From contig CAZKUR010000009.1 in assembly GCA_964556005.1 (NCBI GenBank), forward strand, positions 1-64,000: a stretch of 64,000 bases of DNA, read 5' to 3'. Below the pieces are notes generated by a model. That model made no database searches. It worked only from the letters and a program-made list of their open reading frames with translations, and was not told where the DNA came from. Origin of the DNA: CAZKUR01 sp964556005. Lineage in GTDB: Bacteria > Bacteroidota > Ignavibacteria > Ignavibacteriales > Ignavibacteriaceae. Positions 1-9,153 of this stretch are shown piece by piece (position 1 is the first letter of the stretch; each line of letters begins with the position of its first letter). Position numbers and translations under genes: made by a program.

Positions 1-79
1 AAACAAGCTGAGGATCGGTTTCTTTGATAAGAAATTCTCCTCCTTTTAGAACTTTCAATTTTTCTGTTTTTTCAGCCAT
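1..79 (-). CDS. fadE: acyl-CoA dehydrogenase, N-terminus only (partial)
   Basis: Only the first 26 codons lie in the window; the gene runs off the left edge. The visible peptide begins MAEKTEKLKVLKGGEFLIKE. The 'KGGEFLIKETDP' stretch is like the start of FadE-type acyl-CoA dehydrogenases of the Bacillus fadNAE type. It follows the thiolase by 45 bases on the same strand, where fadE sits in fadN-fadA-fadE operons. A GG-rich ribosome binding site is not obvious. The family call rests on a short N-terminus plus position, so it is inference; the reading frame itself is clear. The expected role is FAD-dependent alpha,beta-oxidation of acyl-CoA, the first step of beta-oxidation. Confidence 0.6.
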   Translation of the reverse strand, partial: MAEKTEKLKVLKGGEFLIKETDPQLV

Positions 80-124
80 GATTTTTTACCTTCTTAAATT
101 TTAAATTTCAAAATTCAATTTGAA

Positions 125-1300
125 TTAATTCATCAGTTCATAAATTGCTGCAACACCCTGTCCGCCGCCGACACAGGCCGTTACCATTCCGTGTTTTTTA
201 TTTCTTCGTTTTAGTTCATTCAATATTTGAACAGTTAGTTTTGCACCGGTACAACCAAGCGGATGTCCCAATGCAATCGCTCCGCCGTTAACGTTTAATA
301 TTTCTTGATTGAGACCAAGTTCTCTTATAACCGCTAACGACTGTGCAGCGAATGCTTCGTTTAATTCTATTAAATCTAAATCGCCCAATTTCAACCCGGC
401 TTTTTTCAATGCTTTTGGTACAGCTTCCACCGGACCGATTCCCATTATTCTCGGATCAACTCCGGCTAATGCATATGAAACTAACCTTGCAATTGGTTTT
501 AAATTTAATTCTTTTGTCATCTCTTCAGACATGACAATAACGAAAGCAGCACCATCGGATGTTTGAGATGAGTTGCCTGCTGTAACTGTTCCGTTAGCAG
601 CAAAGACCGGTTTTAATTTTGCAAGCGCTTCAATTGAAGTATCGGGTCTCGGCCCTTCATCAGTGTCTACGGTATATTTTCTTACTTTTCTTTTTCCGTT
701 ATCAAGATAAGTTTCTTCAACTTCAACGGGAACGATTTGATCTTTAAAGTAGCCTTCTTTGATTGCATTTACCGCTTTCATGTGCGAATTGTACGAAAAT
801 TCATCCTGGTCCTCACGCGAAATTTTATAATCGCGTGCAATTTCTTCTGCGGTTAATCCCATGCTTAAATAATATTCGGGATGTTCAACCGCAATTTTAT
901 AATTAGGCGAAAGCTTCCAGCCGGTTACCGGAACCATCGACATTGATTCGGTACCACCAGCTATCATACAATCGGCCATACCGGAACGTATCCGTGCAAA
1001 TGCTGTCGCAATGGTTTCAACTCCGGATGCACAATATCTGTTTACAGTTGCACCGGGAACTTCCATCGGTAAACATTGAAGTGCAATCATCCTTCCCATT
1101 TGAAGCCCCTGCTCTGCTTCAGGCACTGCGTTGCCGACAATTAAATCGTCAATTCTGTGAGGATCTAATTGCGGAACAGATTTTACTAAATAATTTATAA
1201 CTTCTGCAGCAAGATCGTCGGATCTGAAAAAGCGGAATCCGCCTCGTTTCGCTTTCCCGACTGCCGATCTATAACCTGCTACTATATATGCTTCTCTCAT
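125..1300 (-). CDS. fadA: acetyl-CoA acyltransferase (3-ketoacyl-CoA thiolase)
   Basis: Catalyses thiolytic cleavage of 3-ketoacyl-CoA to acetyl-CoA and a shortened acyl-CoA, the last step of beta-oxidation. The protein is 391 aa, the normal thiolase length. The three catalytic residues are visible: the acyl-carrying Cys90 in NRYCASG, His346 in GHPLG and Cys376 in TACVGGGQG. Neighbours are the fadN-type fusion upstream (59-base gap) and the start of an acyl-CoA dehydrogenase downstream, which favours a degradative thiolase over the biosynthetic acetoacetyl-CoA type. Probably transcribed in one operon from the divergent promoter near 5600. No oddities. Confidence 0.95.
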   Translation of the reverse strand: MREAYIVAGYRSAVGKAKRGGFRFFRSDDLAAEVINYLVKSVPQLDPHRIDDLIVGNAVPEAEQGLQMGRMIALQCLPMEVPGATVNRYCASGVETIATAFARIRSGMADCMIAGGTESMSMVPVTGWKLSPNYKIAVEHPEYYLSMGLTAEEIARDYKISREDQDEFSYNSHMKAVNAIKEGYFKDQIVPVEVEETYLDNGKRKVRKYTVDTDEGPRPDTSIEALAKLKPVFAANGTVTAGNSSQTSDGAAFVIVMSEEMTKELNLKPIARLVSYALAGVDPRIMGIGPVEAVPKALKKAGLKLGDLDLIELNEAFAAQSLAVIRELGLNQEILNVNGGAIALGHPLGCTGAKLTVQILNELKRRNKKHGMVTACVGGGQGVAAIYELMN

Positions 1301-1359
1301 TGTATTGCTTTGTTTTTATTTTAAAAAAATTATTTATTCTCTGTAAATTTTGTAAACTG

Positions 1360-3765
1360 TTAATTCCTTAACGGCTTTCCGGTATTCAATATATATTGTA
1401 TTCTTTCCATCGTTTTCTTTTCAGCGATGAGACTTAAAAATGCTTCTCTCTCAAGGTCAAGTAAATATTGTTCAGAAACCAGCGTACCTTGTGTTAAATC
1501 GCCTCCGCTCATGACAAAAGCTAATTTCTCTGCAATTTTTCTGTCATGATCGGAAATAAAATTTGCTTTCCTGAAGGAATAAGCACCAAGCAATAATGTT
1601 GCAAGCGCTTCTCTTCCTAATACTTTTATATCGTTTCTCGGAATCGGTTTTGTGTATCCTTTTTCAGCAATTGAAAGGACTGCTTGTTTTGCATCATAAA
1701 TAACTTTATTCGGATTGATGGTAATCCCATCTCTACCGTTTTTAAAGATCCCTAAATCAAAAGCTTCTTCAGCAGAAGTCGCAACCTTAGCTGTTGCAAT
1801 ATTCATGAAACGCCACTGAAGCTCAGGCATTTCAACTTCTCCTACTTTGTAGCTGTCGGAAGCGCGCAAAGTCATTTCTTTTGTACCGCCGCCTGCAGGA
1901 ATAATCCCTACACCGACTTCAACCAGGCCTATATAAGTTTCCGCTGAAGCCTGAACTTTATCTGCATGCAAACAAAGCTCGCAGCCGCCGCCTAATGTAA
2001 GTGCATGTGGTGAAACAACAACTGGAACACTCGAGTAACGAACATGCATGGTTGTATTTTGAAATGTTCTTACTGCAAGATCGATTTCATCAAATTCTTG
2101 TTCAACTGCAAGCATTAACATCATTGCCAAATTTGCACCGGCGGAAAAATTCTGTCCGTTGTTGCCGATAACAAGTCCTGCAAAATCTTTTTCTGCTATT
2201 TCAATCGACTTATTAACCGCTTCTAAAATTTCAGTTCCGATAGAATTCATTTTTGTCTGGAATTCAAGATTAACCACACCATCGCCAATATCATGTAATG
2301 TAGCTCCAACATTCTGCCAGACCGGTTTATTCGCACGGTAATTATCCAGTATGATAAAATCACCTCTGCCTGGAATTTCTTTATAGGAAGAAGAGGTTAT
2401 ATCATAATATTTCTTTTTACCGTCTTCGACCAAATAAAAAGATTTAAATCCCTTCGACAGCATATCTTTTACCCAAGAAGCAGGGTTAAGTTTTGCTTCA
2501 TCCATCAGCTTAACAGTTTTTTCAACACCAAGCACATCCCATGTTTCAAACGGACCGAGTTCCCATCCGAAACCGCCTTTCATTGCATCGTCAATTTTAT
2601 AAATCTCATCCGAGATTTCGGGAATCCTTTTTGAAGAATATTGAAAAATGTAAAAGGAAAGCATTCTCAAAAAATCCGCTGCTTTATCTTTTGCAGTGTT
2701 AAGTACTTTCAAACGTTCACTTAAACTATCGATTGGTTTAGCAGCACCAACAGAAGCAAATTTTGTTTTTGGACTCGGCTTATATTCTAAAGTATTAATA
2801 TCTAATTCAAGAAAATCTTTTGTACCGTCTTTATTAACAACCTTTTTATAAAAACCCTGACCTGTTTTATCGCCAAGCCAATTGTTTTCTTCCATTTTAG
2901 CTATATAATCCGGGAGCTTAAATAGTTCACGCCGCTCATCGCTGGGGCAGTCAGCATAAATATTATTTGCAACTTTCACAAGTGTATCGATTCCTACAAC
3001 ATCGCAAGTTCTAAATGTCGCGGACTTCGGTTTTCCTGTTAACGGCCCGGTTAAAGTATCAATTTCTTTTACCGATAATCCCATTTCTTTCTTCAATTTG
3101 AATACAGCCATCATGCTGAAGACGCCGATTCTGTTTGCGATAAATGCAGGTGTATCTTTACACAGAACTGTTGTCTTTCCTAAATGAAGACTTCCGTAAT
3201 ACATTAGAAAATCAATTACTTCTTTACCGGTTTTTTCGGTTGGAATAAGTTCCAGTAATTGCAAGTATCTCGGCGGATTAAAAAAATGTGTCCCGCAAAA
3301 ATGCTTTTGAAAATCCTCGCTTCTTCCTTCGAGCATCGAGTGTATCGGGATACCGGAAGTATTTGAAGTAATTAAAGTTCCTGGCGTTCTGAATTTTTCA
3401 ACCTTCTCGAAAACAGATTTTTTAATATTCAGATTTTCAACAACTGCTTCAATGATCCAATCTGCATTTTTCAATTTCTCCAAATCATCATCAAAATTTC
3501 CCGTTGTAATTCGTGATGAATAAGAAGACTTATAAATAGGGGAAGGTTTTGACTTCAGAACGTTTTTAAGATTATCATTAACTATTCTGTTTCTCACTTT
3601 TTTATCGTTAAATGAAAGTCCCTCTTTTTTCTCTGCCGGGGTTAATTCTTTAGGGACAATATCCAGCAGAAGAACTTTGCAGCCAATATTGGCAAAATGA
3701 ACTGCAATGCGGGAGCCCATTACTCCCGAACCTAATACTGCAACTTCTTTAATATTTCTTTTCAT
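1360..3765 (-). CDS. fadN: 3-hydroxyacyl-CoA dehydrogenase / enoyl-CoA hydratase fusion, FadN type
   Basis: Bifunctional beta-oxidation enzyme of 801 aa. The NAD-binding 3-hydroxyacyl-CoA dehydrogenase comes first (GSGVMGSRIAVHFAN at about residues 12-26; catalytic His160 in GTHFFNPP) and the crotonase-type enoyl-CoA hydratase/isomerase is C-terminal (about 490-700, with GNNGQNFSAGANL and the GGGCEL oxyanion-hole region). This order, dehydrogenase before hydratase, is that of Bacillus FadN and the reverse of E. coli FadB/FadJ. It hydrates trans-2-enoyl-CoA and oxidises the hydroxyacyl-CoA with NAD+. The acyl-CoA ligase lies 26 bases upstream and thiolase 59 bases downstream, so the genes are very likely one operon. 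Confidence 0.93.
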   Translation of the reverse strand: MKRNIKEVAVLGSGVMGSRIAVHFANIGCKVLLLDIVPKELTPAEKKEGLSFNDKKVRNRIVNDNLKNVLKSKPSPIYKSSYSSRITTGNFDDDLEKLKNADWIIEAVVENLNIKKSVFEKVEKFRTPGTLITSNTSGIPIHSMLEGRSEDFQKHFCGTHFFNPPRYLQLLELIPTEKTGKEVIDFLMYYGSLHLGKTTVLCKDTPAFIANRIGVFSMMAVFKLKKEMGLSVKEIDTLTGPLTGKPKSATFRTCDVVGIDTLVKVANNIYADCPSDERRELFKLPDYIAKMEENNWLGDKTGQGFYKKVVNKDGTKDFLELDINTLEYKPSPKTKFASVGAAKPIDSLSERLKVLNTAKDKAADFLRMLSFYIFQYSSKRIPEISDEIYKIDDAMKGGFGWELGPFETWDVLGVEKTVKLMDEAKLNPASWVKDMLSKGFKSFYLVEDGKKKYYDITSSSYKEIPGRGDFIILDNYRANKPVWQNVGATLHDIGDGVVNLEFQTKMNSIGTEILEAVNKSIEIAEKDFAGLVIGNNGQNFSAGANLAMMLMLAVEQEFDEIDLAVRTFQNTTMHVRYSSVPVVVSPHALTLGGGCELCLHADKVQASAETYIGLVEVGVGIIPAGGGTKEMTLRASDSYKVGEVEMPELQWRFMNIATAKVATSAEEAFDLGIFKNGRDGITINPNKVIYDAKQAVLSIAEKGYTKPIPRNDIKVLGREALATLLLGAYSFRKANFISDHDRKIAEKLAFVMSGGDLTQGTLVSEQYLLDLEREAFLSLIAEKKTMERIQYILNTGKPLRN

Positions 3766-3791
3766 ATTTGATTTGCTGTTTTTTTATTTAA

Positions 3792-5573
3792 TTAATTTAT
3801 TTGATTTTGTTCACTATAAATTTTTTCAATAAGTTCCTGGTATTCTTTTAGGATCGCTTTTCTTTTTAATTTCAAAGTAGGTGTGAGTTCGCCATCTTCT
3901 ACAGTCCAATCTTTTGAGGTTAATTCAAACCTTTTAATTTGTTCGATATGCGAAAATCTCTTATTATATTTTTCAATATCTTCCCATATCCTATTTTTTA
4001 AAGCCGTACATTTAATCAATTCTTCATTTGATTTATAATTATAGCCTTTCCTTTTACACCACTTAAAAATGAATTCAAAATCCGGTACGATTATAGCGGC
4101 AGTAAACTTTCTGTTTTCACCAATAACCATTATATGTTTTATGAACCAGGATTCTTTCATTTTATTTTCGATAGGCATCGGTGCAACAAATTTTCCGCCT
4201 GAGGTTTTAAATACTTCTTTTTTTCTATCGGTAATTTTTAAAAATCTTCCCTCTACTAATTGTCCAATGTCCCCTGTGTGAAACCATCCCTCTTTATCAA
4301 AAGCTTTTTCGGTTAAATCCGGACGATTATAATACCCTTGAAACACATTTGCACCCTTAGTCAATATCTCGCCATCCTCAGCAATTTTAACTTCAACACG
4401 AGGAATCGGTAAACCTGCTGTTCCAAGATAATAATCACCTTCTGAAAAACGATTACATGTTATTACAGGGGATGTTTCGGTAAGGCCATATCCTTCCCTT
4501 ACAGGGATACCGGCAGCAGTAAAAATTCTTGCAAGTCTCGGCTGAAGAGAAGCGGCGCCGCTGATAATTCCTTTAACATTACCTCCGAGGGCAGCCTGCC
4601 ATTTACTAAACACTAACTTTCTGGCAGCCTTTAATCTTATGTTGTAGAAAAAATTATTTTCTCCTTTTGGGTCATAATGATTGGCAAGATTAACTGCCCA
4701 GCCGAATATTGATTTCTTTAAGCCGCCAAGCTCTCTTCCTTTTTCCATAATTTTTTCGAAGACTTTTTCAAGCAATCTCGGGACGGTAGTAAAATAATCC
4801 GGTTTTACCTCCAAAAAATTCTCGCTTATCTTATCGATACTTTCAGCATAGTAAATTCCGCATCCGACGGAAATGTAATAATAAATTGCAGAACGCTCGA
4901 AGATGTGGCATATCGGTAAAAAGCTTATAGTGTGATGTGTTTTGTCAAACGGCATAATCTCTGTTATTGAAGAAACGTTGCTGAGAATATTTGCATGGGT
5001 TAACATTACTCCTTTAGGTATCCCAGTAGTGCCGGAAGTATAAATAATAGTAGCTAAATCTTCGGTTTTTATAGAGTCTTCAATTTCTTTTAATTTACTT
5101 TCAAAAGATTTATCTGCTTGAGCTGAAATTTCCAACCAGTGTTTAACGCCTTTAACCGTATCAAAAGAATATATCTCCTGAATTGATTGAGTGTTGGGAA
5201 GAACTTTTTTTGTTTTTAAAAATATTTCCTCATTTTCTGTGAAAACTAATTTTACCTGGGCATCGTTAAAAATATATTCATATTCATCCTCGCTCATATT
5301 TGGGTAAAGCGGGACATCGATTCCACCCATTTGAAGAATACCTAGGTCAACAAAATTCCATTCTGTTCGATTGTGAGAAATTATTGCAAACTTATCGCCT
5401 GGTAGAAATCCCATTTTCAGCAATCCAAGACTAAAGTTGTCTACAATTTCTTTAACTTTGAAGGAACTATATTTTCGCCATACACCACTTTTCTTATCGC
5501 AAATAGAATCTTCACGGGGATGCTTTTCTATTTGATAGGGAAGAATATCAATGAGCCGTTTATTAACCATCAC
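3792..5573 (-). CDS. fadD: long-chain fatty acid-CoA ligase (AMP-binding)
   Basis: Activates fatty acids to acyl-CoA with ATP, feeding the beta-oxidation genes that follow. The protein is 593 aa and shows the adenylate-forming family motifs: the P-loop-like YTSGTTGIPKG at about 178-188, GYGLTETSP near the middle, and WFHTGDIG with TDRKKEVFKTSGGK towards the C-terminus. It resembles the bacterial relatives of eukaryotic ACSL enzymes. The first gene of the fad operon, it starts with two Met codons; either could be the start. It is divergent from the XRE regulator, with a palindromic candidate operator in between. Chain-length preference cannot be read from the sequence. Confidence 0.92.
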   Translation of the reverse strand: MMVNKRLIDILPYQIEKHPREDSICDKKSGVWRKYSSFKVKEIVDNFSLGLLKMGFLPGDKFAIISHNRTEWNFVDLGILQMGGIDVPLYPNMSEDEYEYIFNDAQVKLVFTENEEIFLKTKKVLPNTQSIQEIYSFDTVKGVKHWLEISAQADKSFESKLKEIEDSIKTEDLATIIYTSGTTGIPKGVMLTHANILSNVSSITEIMPFDKTHHTISFLPICHIFERSAIYYYISVGCGIYYAESIDKISENFLEVKPDYFTTVPRLLEKVFEKIMEKGRELGGLKKSIFGWAVNLANHYDPKGENNFFYNIRLKAARKLVFSKWQAALGGNVKGIISGAASLQPRLARIFTAAGIPVREGYGLTETSPVITCNRFSEGDYYLGTAGLPIPRVEVKIAEDGEILTKGANVFQGYYNRPDLTEKAFDKEGWFHTGDIGQLVEGRFLKITDRKKEVFKTSGGKFVAPMPIENKMKESWFIKHIMVIGENRKFTAAIIVPDFEFIFKWCKRKGYNYKSNEELIKCTALKNRIWEDIEKYNKRFSHIEQIKRFELTSKDWTVEDGELTPTLKLKRKAILKEYQELIEKIYSEQNQIN

Positions 5574-5658
5574 ATATTCTCCAGGTTATTTGTTGAATAA
5601 AGATTCTTTACTTTGTTAAGTTTACATTTCAAAATAATTAGTTATTATCACAAATTCA

Positions 5659-5672
5659 AGCGAAATTTCGCT
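5659..5672. promoter_or_regulatory. perfect 14-bp palindrome, candidate operator of the fad operon
   Basis: AGCGAAATTTCGCT is identical to its own reverse complement. It lies between the divergent acyl-CoA ligase (start 5573) and the XRE/ScfR-type regulator (start near 5752), in otherwise AT-rich DNA. Both position and symmetry suit a dimeric repressor site controlling both directions. That the neighbouring regulator binds it is inference. I did not see another copy upstream of the second acyl-CoA dehydrogenase (25953). Confidence 0.55.
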
Positions 5673-5751
5673 AATAATGAAAATTAGCTTAAATTTTATT
5701 TTAATTTTTGATATATTATACAGTTATAAAATCAATAAAGGCAAAACTCCG

Positions 5752-7251
5752 GTGGCAAAAGGGAATTACATAAAATTGATCTTCGGTTTGAAGCTGAAAC
5801 AGTTGAGGCAAGAAAAAAACATGTCGCTTTCAGCATTAGCAACAAAAAGTAATTTATCAATCTCATATTTGAATGAAATTGAAAGTGGAAAGAAATACCC
5901 TAAAATAGATAAAATAGCTACCCTGGCGGAATCTTTAGGCGTAACTTACGATAAACTTGTTTCATTGAAGTTGATGAGAAATCTTGCTCCTATTGAAGAG
6001 CTCCTGGAATCAAATATACTCGAACAATTGCCGCTTGACCATTATGGAATTGATATTGGGAAATTGATTGGAGTAATGTCCAACACTTCACTTCAATTAA
6101 GCGCATTGATATCAACTTTTATTGAAACCGCAAAAGGCTCGGAAATGATTCAGAATAATTTCAGCCGGACTGCGCTTAAAACTTTTAAAGAATTCAACGA
6201 TAATTATTTTGAAGATCTTGAGAATGCCGCTAAACAGTTTGCGAAAAAGAATAGTCTTAAAGGATTGCCTACCATAGAATACAAGCAGCTAAAATCAATT
6301 CTCGAAAAAAAGTACAATTACGTAATTGATGAGTCAACCTTAAACAATTTTTCCGAATTGAGTGAACTAAGAGCCGTAATGGTTAAAGGTAAGAAAAATA
6401 AATTATTCCTCAACAATAAGCTATCCGACCAGCGAAAAGCGTTTGTTGTGGGTGAGGAACTGGCATATAATTTTTTGGACATTAAAGATAAAAGCTTTAT
6501 TTATTCAAGCTCAAGGGTTAATTCGTTTGATCAATTGCTCAATTATTTCAAAGCAGCTTATTTCTCAACTGCACTAATTATTAATCATGAATTTTTTGTA
6601 CTCGATATAAATAAATTTTTTAATTTGAGTAAATGGAATGAAGAAAAATTTTTAGCCTTAATTGAAAAATATAATGCAACTCCCGAAATGTTTTTTCAGC
6701 GGTTGACCAACCTATCCGCTAAGTACCTGGGATTGAATAAGTTTTTCTTTTTAAGATTCAATTACTATTTGGGTACCGACAAATATAATCTTTCAAAAGA
6801 AGTCAGGCTGAATACGCGAAGAAGCCCCGGCGGGTATCAAAGCAGTGAACATTACTGTAGGCGCTGGGTTTCAATTGATACTCTCAATAAGCTTGAGAAA
6901 ATTTTAAAGAAAAAGAAAACCTACAACGGAAAAACCGCTGGTATACTTCATTCGATATTTCTTGATACAAACGACGAGTATTTATGCATTTCCGCAGCAC
7001 AGCCAAGCAGCTTAATTAACAATAATATATACAGCGTAACTATCGGTTACCAGGTGGATGATACGCTAAAGCAAAAAATAAATTTCTGGAATGATTCCAG
7101 TGTACCGAGAAAAATTGTCAATGATACATGTGAAAAATGTACCTTAACGGAATGCAAAGAAAGAATTGCTCCGCCGGTTGCAGCAGAAAAAATTGAAACA
7201 TCGTTGAAGATAGAAGAAGCAATCTGTCTTTTGCAGAAGAGTGTGAAATAA
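5752..7251 (+). CDS. XRE-family regulator with ImmA/IrrE-like and ScfR C-terminal domains
   Basis: Likely transcriptional regulator of the divergent beta-oxidation operon. From the GTG start chosen here it is 499 aa. An N-terminal helix-turn-helix (LKQLRQEKNMSLSALA ... ISYLNEIESGKKYP) is followed by a long middle region and a C-terminal Cys motif, CEKCTLTECKERIAPP, as in short-chain fatty acyl regulators (ScfR; RamB/PrpR/MccR type). At the place where ImmA/IrrE peptidases carry HExxH the protein reads GEELAYNF, so protease activity is not expected; it more likely senses an acyl-CoA or related ligand. An ATG at 5677 would add 25 residues unlike the family; the GTG at 5752 has AAAGG about 10 bases upstream and begins VAKGNYIKLIFGLKLKQLR, a usual family start. 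Confidence 0.85.
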   Translation: MAKGNYIKLIFGLKLKQLRQEKNMSLSALATKSNLSISYLNEIESGKKYPKIDKIATLAESLGVTYDKLVSLKLMRNLAPIEELLESNILEQLPLDHYGIDIGKLIGVMSNTSLQLSALISTFIETAKGSEMIQNNFSRTALKTFKEFNDNYFEDLENAAKQFAKKNSLKGLPTIEYKQLKSILEKKYNYVIDESTLNNFSELSELRAVMVKGKKNKLFLNNKLSDQRKAFVVGEELAYNFLDIKDKSFIYSSSRVNSFDQLLNYFKAAYFSTALIINHEFFVLDINKFFNLSKWNEEKFLALIEKYNATPEMFFQRLTNLSAKYLGLNKFFFLRFNYYLGTDKYNLSKEVRLNTRRSPGGYQSSEHYCRRWVSIDTLNKLEKILKKKKTYNGKTAGILHSIFLDTNDEYLCISAAQPSSLINNNIYSVTIGYQVDDTLKQKINFWNDSSVPRKIVNDTCEKCTLTECKERIAPPVAAEKIETSLKIEEAICLLQKSVK

Positions 7252-7289
7252 TTTTCAATTTTGGAAGATAGATAATGGAAACAATAGAA

Positions 7290-7326
7290 CACAGATTTCA
7301 CGGATTAGGCGGATTATCGCGGACTC
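7290..7326. repeat. dispersed intergenic repeat, copy 1
   Basis: CACAGATTTCACGGATTAGG and the following GCGGATTATCGCGGAC form one copy of a short repeat built from ACAGATT / CGGATTA / CGCGGA words. Related copies lie at 7431-7459 (opposite orientation) and 40963-40999. All are intergenic, and none is coding. The 7252-7545 intergenic stretch otherwise holds only AT-rich sequence. Confidence 0.5.
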
Positions 7327-7430
7327 TTTAAATAATTTAAAGGTAATTAGCCTTGAAATAGAAATATTTTTTTAACAAAAACTGAATTCAAATGTAAATT
7401 AATTTGAGAAGTAGAGAAAGGAATTAAGAT

Positions 7431-7459
7431 AATCTGTGTAAATCAGTTAAATCCGCATT
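7431..7459. repeat. dispersed intergenic repeat, copy 2 (inverted relative to copy 1)
   Basis: AATCTGTGTAAATCAGTTAA followed by ATCCGCATT uses the same words as the copy at 7290-7326 but on the other strand (AATCYGTG, TAAATC, ATCCGC). The two copies, about 105 bases apart in opposite orientation, could fold together in RNA. They are imperfect, so this may be a decayed repeat. Confidence 0.45.
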
Positions 7460-7545
7460 CGATTAAATTCATAAAAGAAATCAGTAGCATAATTGCTCAG
7501 CAAAAAATAATTTAACAAGACAACAATTCAGCAATAAATAAAAAT

Positions 7546-7986
7546 TTATATCCCCTCAAACTCTCTAATCTGTTTCACAACATCAGCAGGCGTTTCAATC
7601 GATTGAAGTGTTTCGTAATCATAAGATACAAGTTTTGTAAATGTTTGAGCAGCAACTATTTTTTCACCGTTTCGTTCAACTACAATCAGGTTTTCGATGT
7701 CAGAGCTTTTCTTCCCGAATTTTACTGTCCTGGAAAGTACCTCGACTTCTTCACCTAATACAATCGGCTGGAGATAACTTATTTCAATTTTTGCAACAAC
7801 TGCCGAAAAATCAAGATCTTTTTTTGGCATATTAAATATATCTTTGTAATAAGCGATCCTCGCTTCTTCAAGATATGTTAAGTAAGTTGCATTATTCACA
7901 TGCCGCATAGCATCTAAATCGGAGAACCTAACTTTTATTTTTATTTTATGTTTGAAGTCTTTTATTGATGTGGTCATTTCATTCAC
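7546..7986 (-). CDS. acyl-CoA thioesterase, 4HBT hot-dog family
   Basis: A 146-aa single hot-dog domain protein. The N-terminal signature VRFSDLDAMRHVNNATYLTYLEEAR matches 4-hydroxybenzoyl-CoA thioesterase / YbgC / FadM-like proteins, with the catalytic Asp in SDLDAMRHVNN. It hydrolyses acyl-CoA thioesters; chain length and physiological substrate are unknown. It lies 113 bases downstream of the threonine aldolase on the same strand and about 300 bases from the end of the convergent fatty acid regulator, so it may be a separate unit. FadM-type turnover of beta-oxidation intermediates is a reasonable guess, no more. Confidence 0.85.
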   Translation of the reverse strand: MNEMTTSIKDFKHKIKIKVRFSDLDAMRHVNNATYLTYLEEARIAYYKDIFNMPKKDLDFSAVVAKIEISYLQPIVLGEEVEVLSRTVKFGKKSSDIENLIVVERNGEKIVAAQTFTKLVSYDYETLQSIETPADVVKQIREFEGI

Positions 7987-8099
7987 GGATATTTAATTTC
8001 TTAATATTTTTGTCTTATTGAATTGTTTAATTGTTGATAGAAGTATTCTGTAAAATAAATATAACAATTTAGCAATTGAATAATTTGGCAATTAAATGT

Positions 8100-9134
8100 T
8101 TAATTGAACACTTCCCGAATTATATCACACGCTTTTTCAATCTCATCGTTGGTAACATCAAGATGTGTTATTGCTCTCAGAGAATCAATTTTTCCAACAG
8201 AGATCAGCAAACTCTTTTCTTTACAAAGCTCGATTGATTTTTCTACGGAATATTTCAAAGGTTTAAAAATTAAAATATTTGTCTGTACACTTTCCATATC
8301 GATTTCAAGATTCGTAATTTCATTAATTGTTTCAGCTAATCGTTTTGCTTTTTGATGATCCTCTTCAAGCCTGTCTATATTATTTTTAAGTGCATATAAT
8401 CCTGCAGCCGCAATAATACCTGCTTGCCTCATACCGCCGCCCCATGCTTTTCTTACTCTGAAAGCCTCTTTAATAAATTCTTTTGAGCCGGCAATCATCG
8501 ATCCGACAGGTGCACCGAGGCCTTTTGAAAGGCAGCATGAAACACTGTCAAAATATTTCGCGTAATCTTTAACCGGAATCTTTGCGGCCACCGAAGCATT
8601 CCAAATTCTTGCACCGTCTAAATGCATTAAAAGATTATACTTATCTGCAAGCTTTCTCATTTCTTTCATATTCTCGATTGGATGGATTGCACCGCCTGCA
8701 CGGTTATGAGTATTTTCAATTTCAATTACTCTTGAATGCGGCATGTAATAAGCGCTCGAAGGTCTGATAAACGGTTCTATCTGCTGGGGAGTAAATACAC
8801 CGTTCTTCCCATCGACAGGTAATAATTGAATACCGCTCAAAGCCGCAGGTGATCCGGATTCGTAATTAAAAATATGTGAATCACTTTCGCAAATAACTTC
8901 ATCACCGGGGGAAGTTAGAACGTTAAGCGAAATTTGATTTGCCATTACACCACTTGCAACATACAAAGCAGCCTCTTTACCTAAAATTTCGGCAACGTAC
9001 TCTTCAAGCTTATTTACAGTCGGATCTTCTTTAAATACATCATCGCCCACTTCAGCTTTATATATCGCTTTTCTCATCGCATCGGATGGTTTCGTTACTG
9101 TATCGCTTCTTAAATCAATATACTTTTTCATCAC
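8100..9134 (-). CDS. ltaE: low-specificity L-threonine aldolase
   Basis: PLP enzyme cleaving L-threonine or allo-threonine to glycine and acetaldehyde. At 344 aa it has the usual length. Family features are the N-terminal YIDLRSDTVTKPSDAMR, the VGDDVFKEDPTVNKLE block, His87 in the ESDSHIF region (expected to stack on PLP), Asp173 in LMHLDGARIWNA, and the Schiff-base Lys204 in CCLSKGLGAPVGS. It begins 19 bases after lnt on the same strand, so it is probably co-transcribed with the era-lnt run. MMKK has two possible Met starts; the second differs by one residue. Confidence 0.94.
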   Translation of the reverse strand: MMKKYIDLRSDTVTKPSDAMRKAIYKAEVGDDVFKEDPTVNKLEEYVAEILGKEAALYVASGVMANQISLNVLTSPGDEVICESDSHIFNYESGSPAALSGIQLLPVDGKNGVFTPQQIEPFIRPSSAYYMPHSRVIEIENTHNRAGGAIHPIENMKEMRKLADKYNLLMHLDGARIWNASVAAKIPVKDYAKYFDSVSCCLSKGLGAPVGSMIAGSKEFIKEAFRVRKAWGGGMRQAGIIAAAGLYALKNNIDRLEEDHQKAKRLAETINEITNLEIDMESVQTNILIFKPLKYSVEKSIELCKEKSLLISVGKIDSLRAITHLDVTNDEIEKACDIIREVFN

Positions 9135-9153
9135 GAGTTACCTTTATTTAAAT

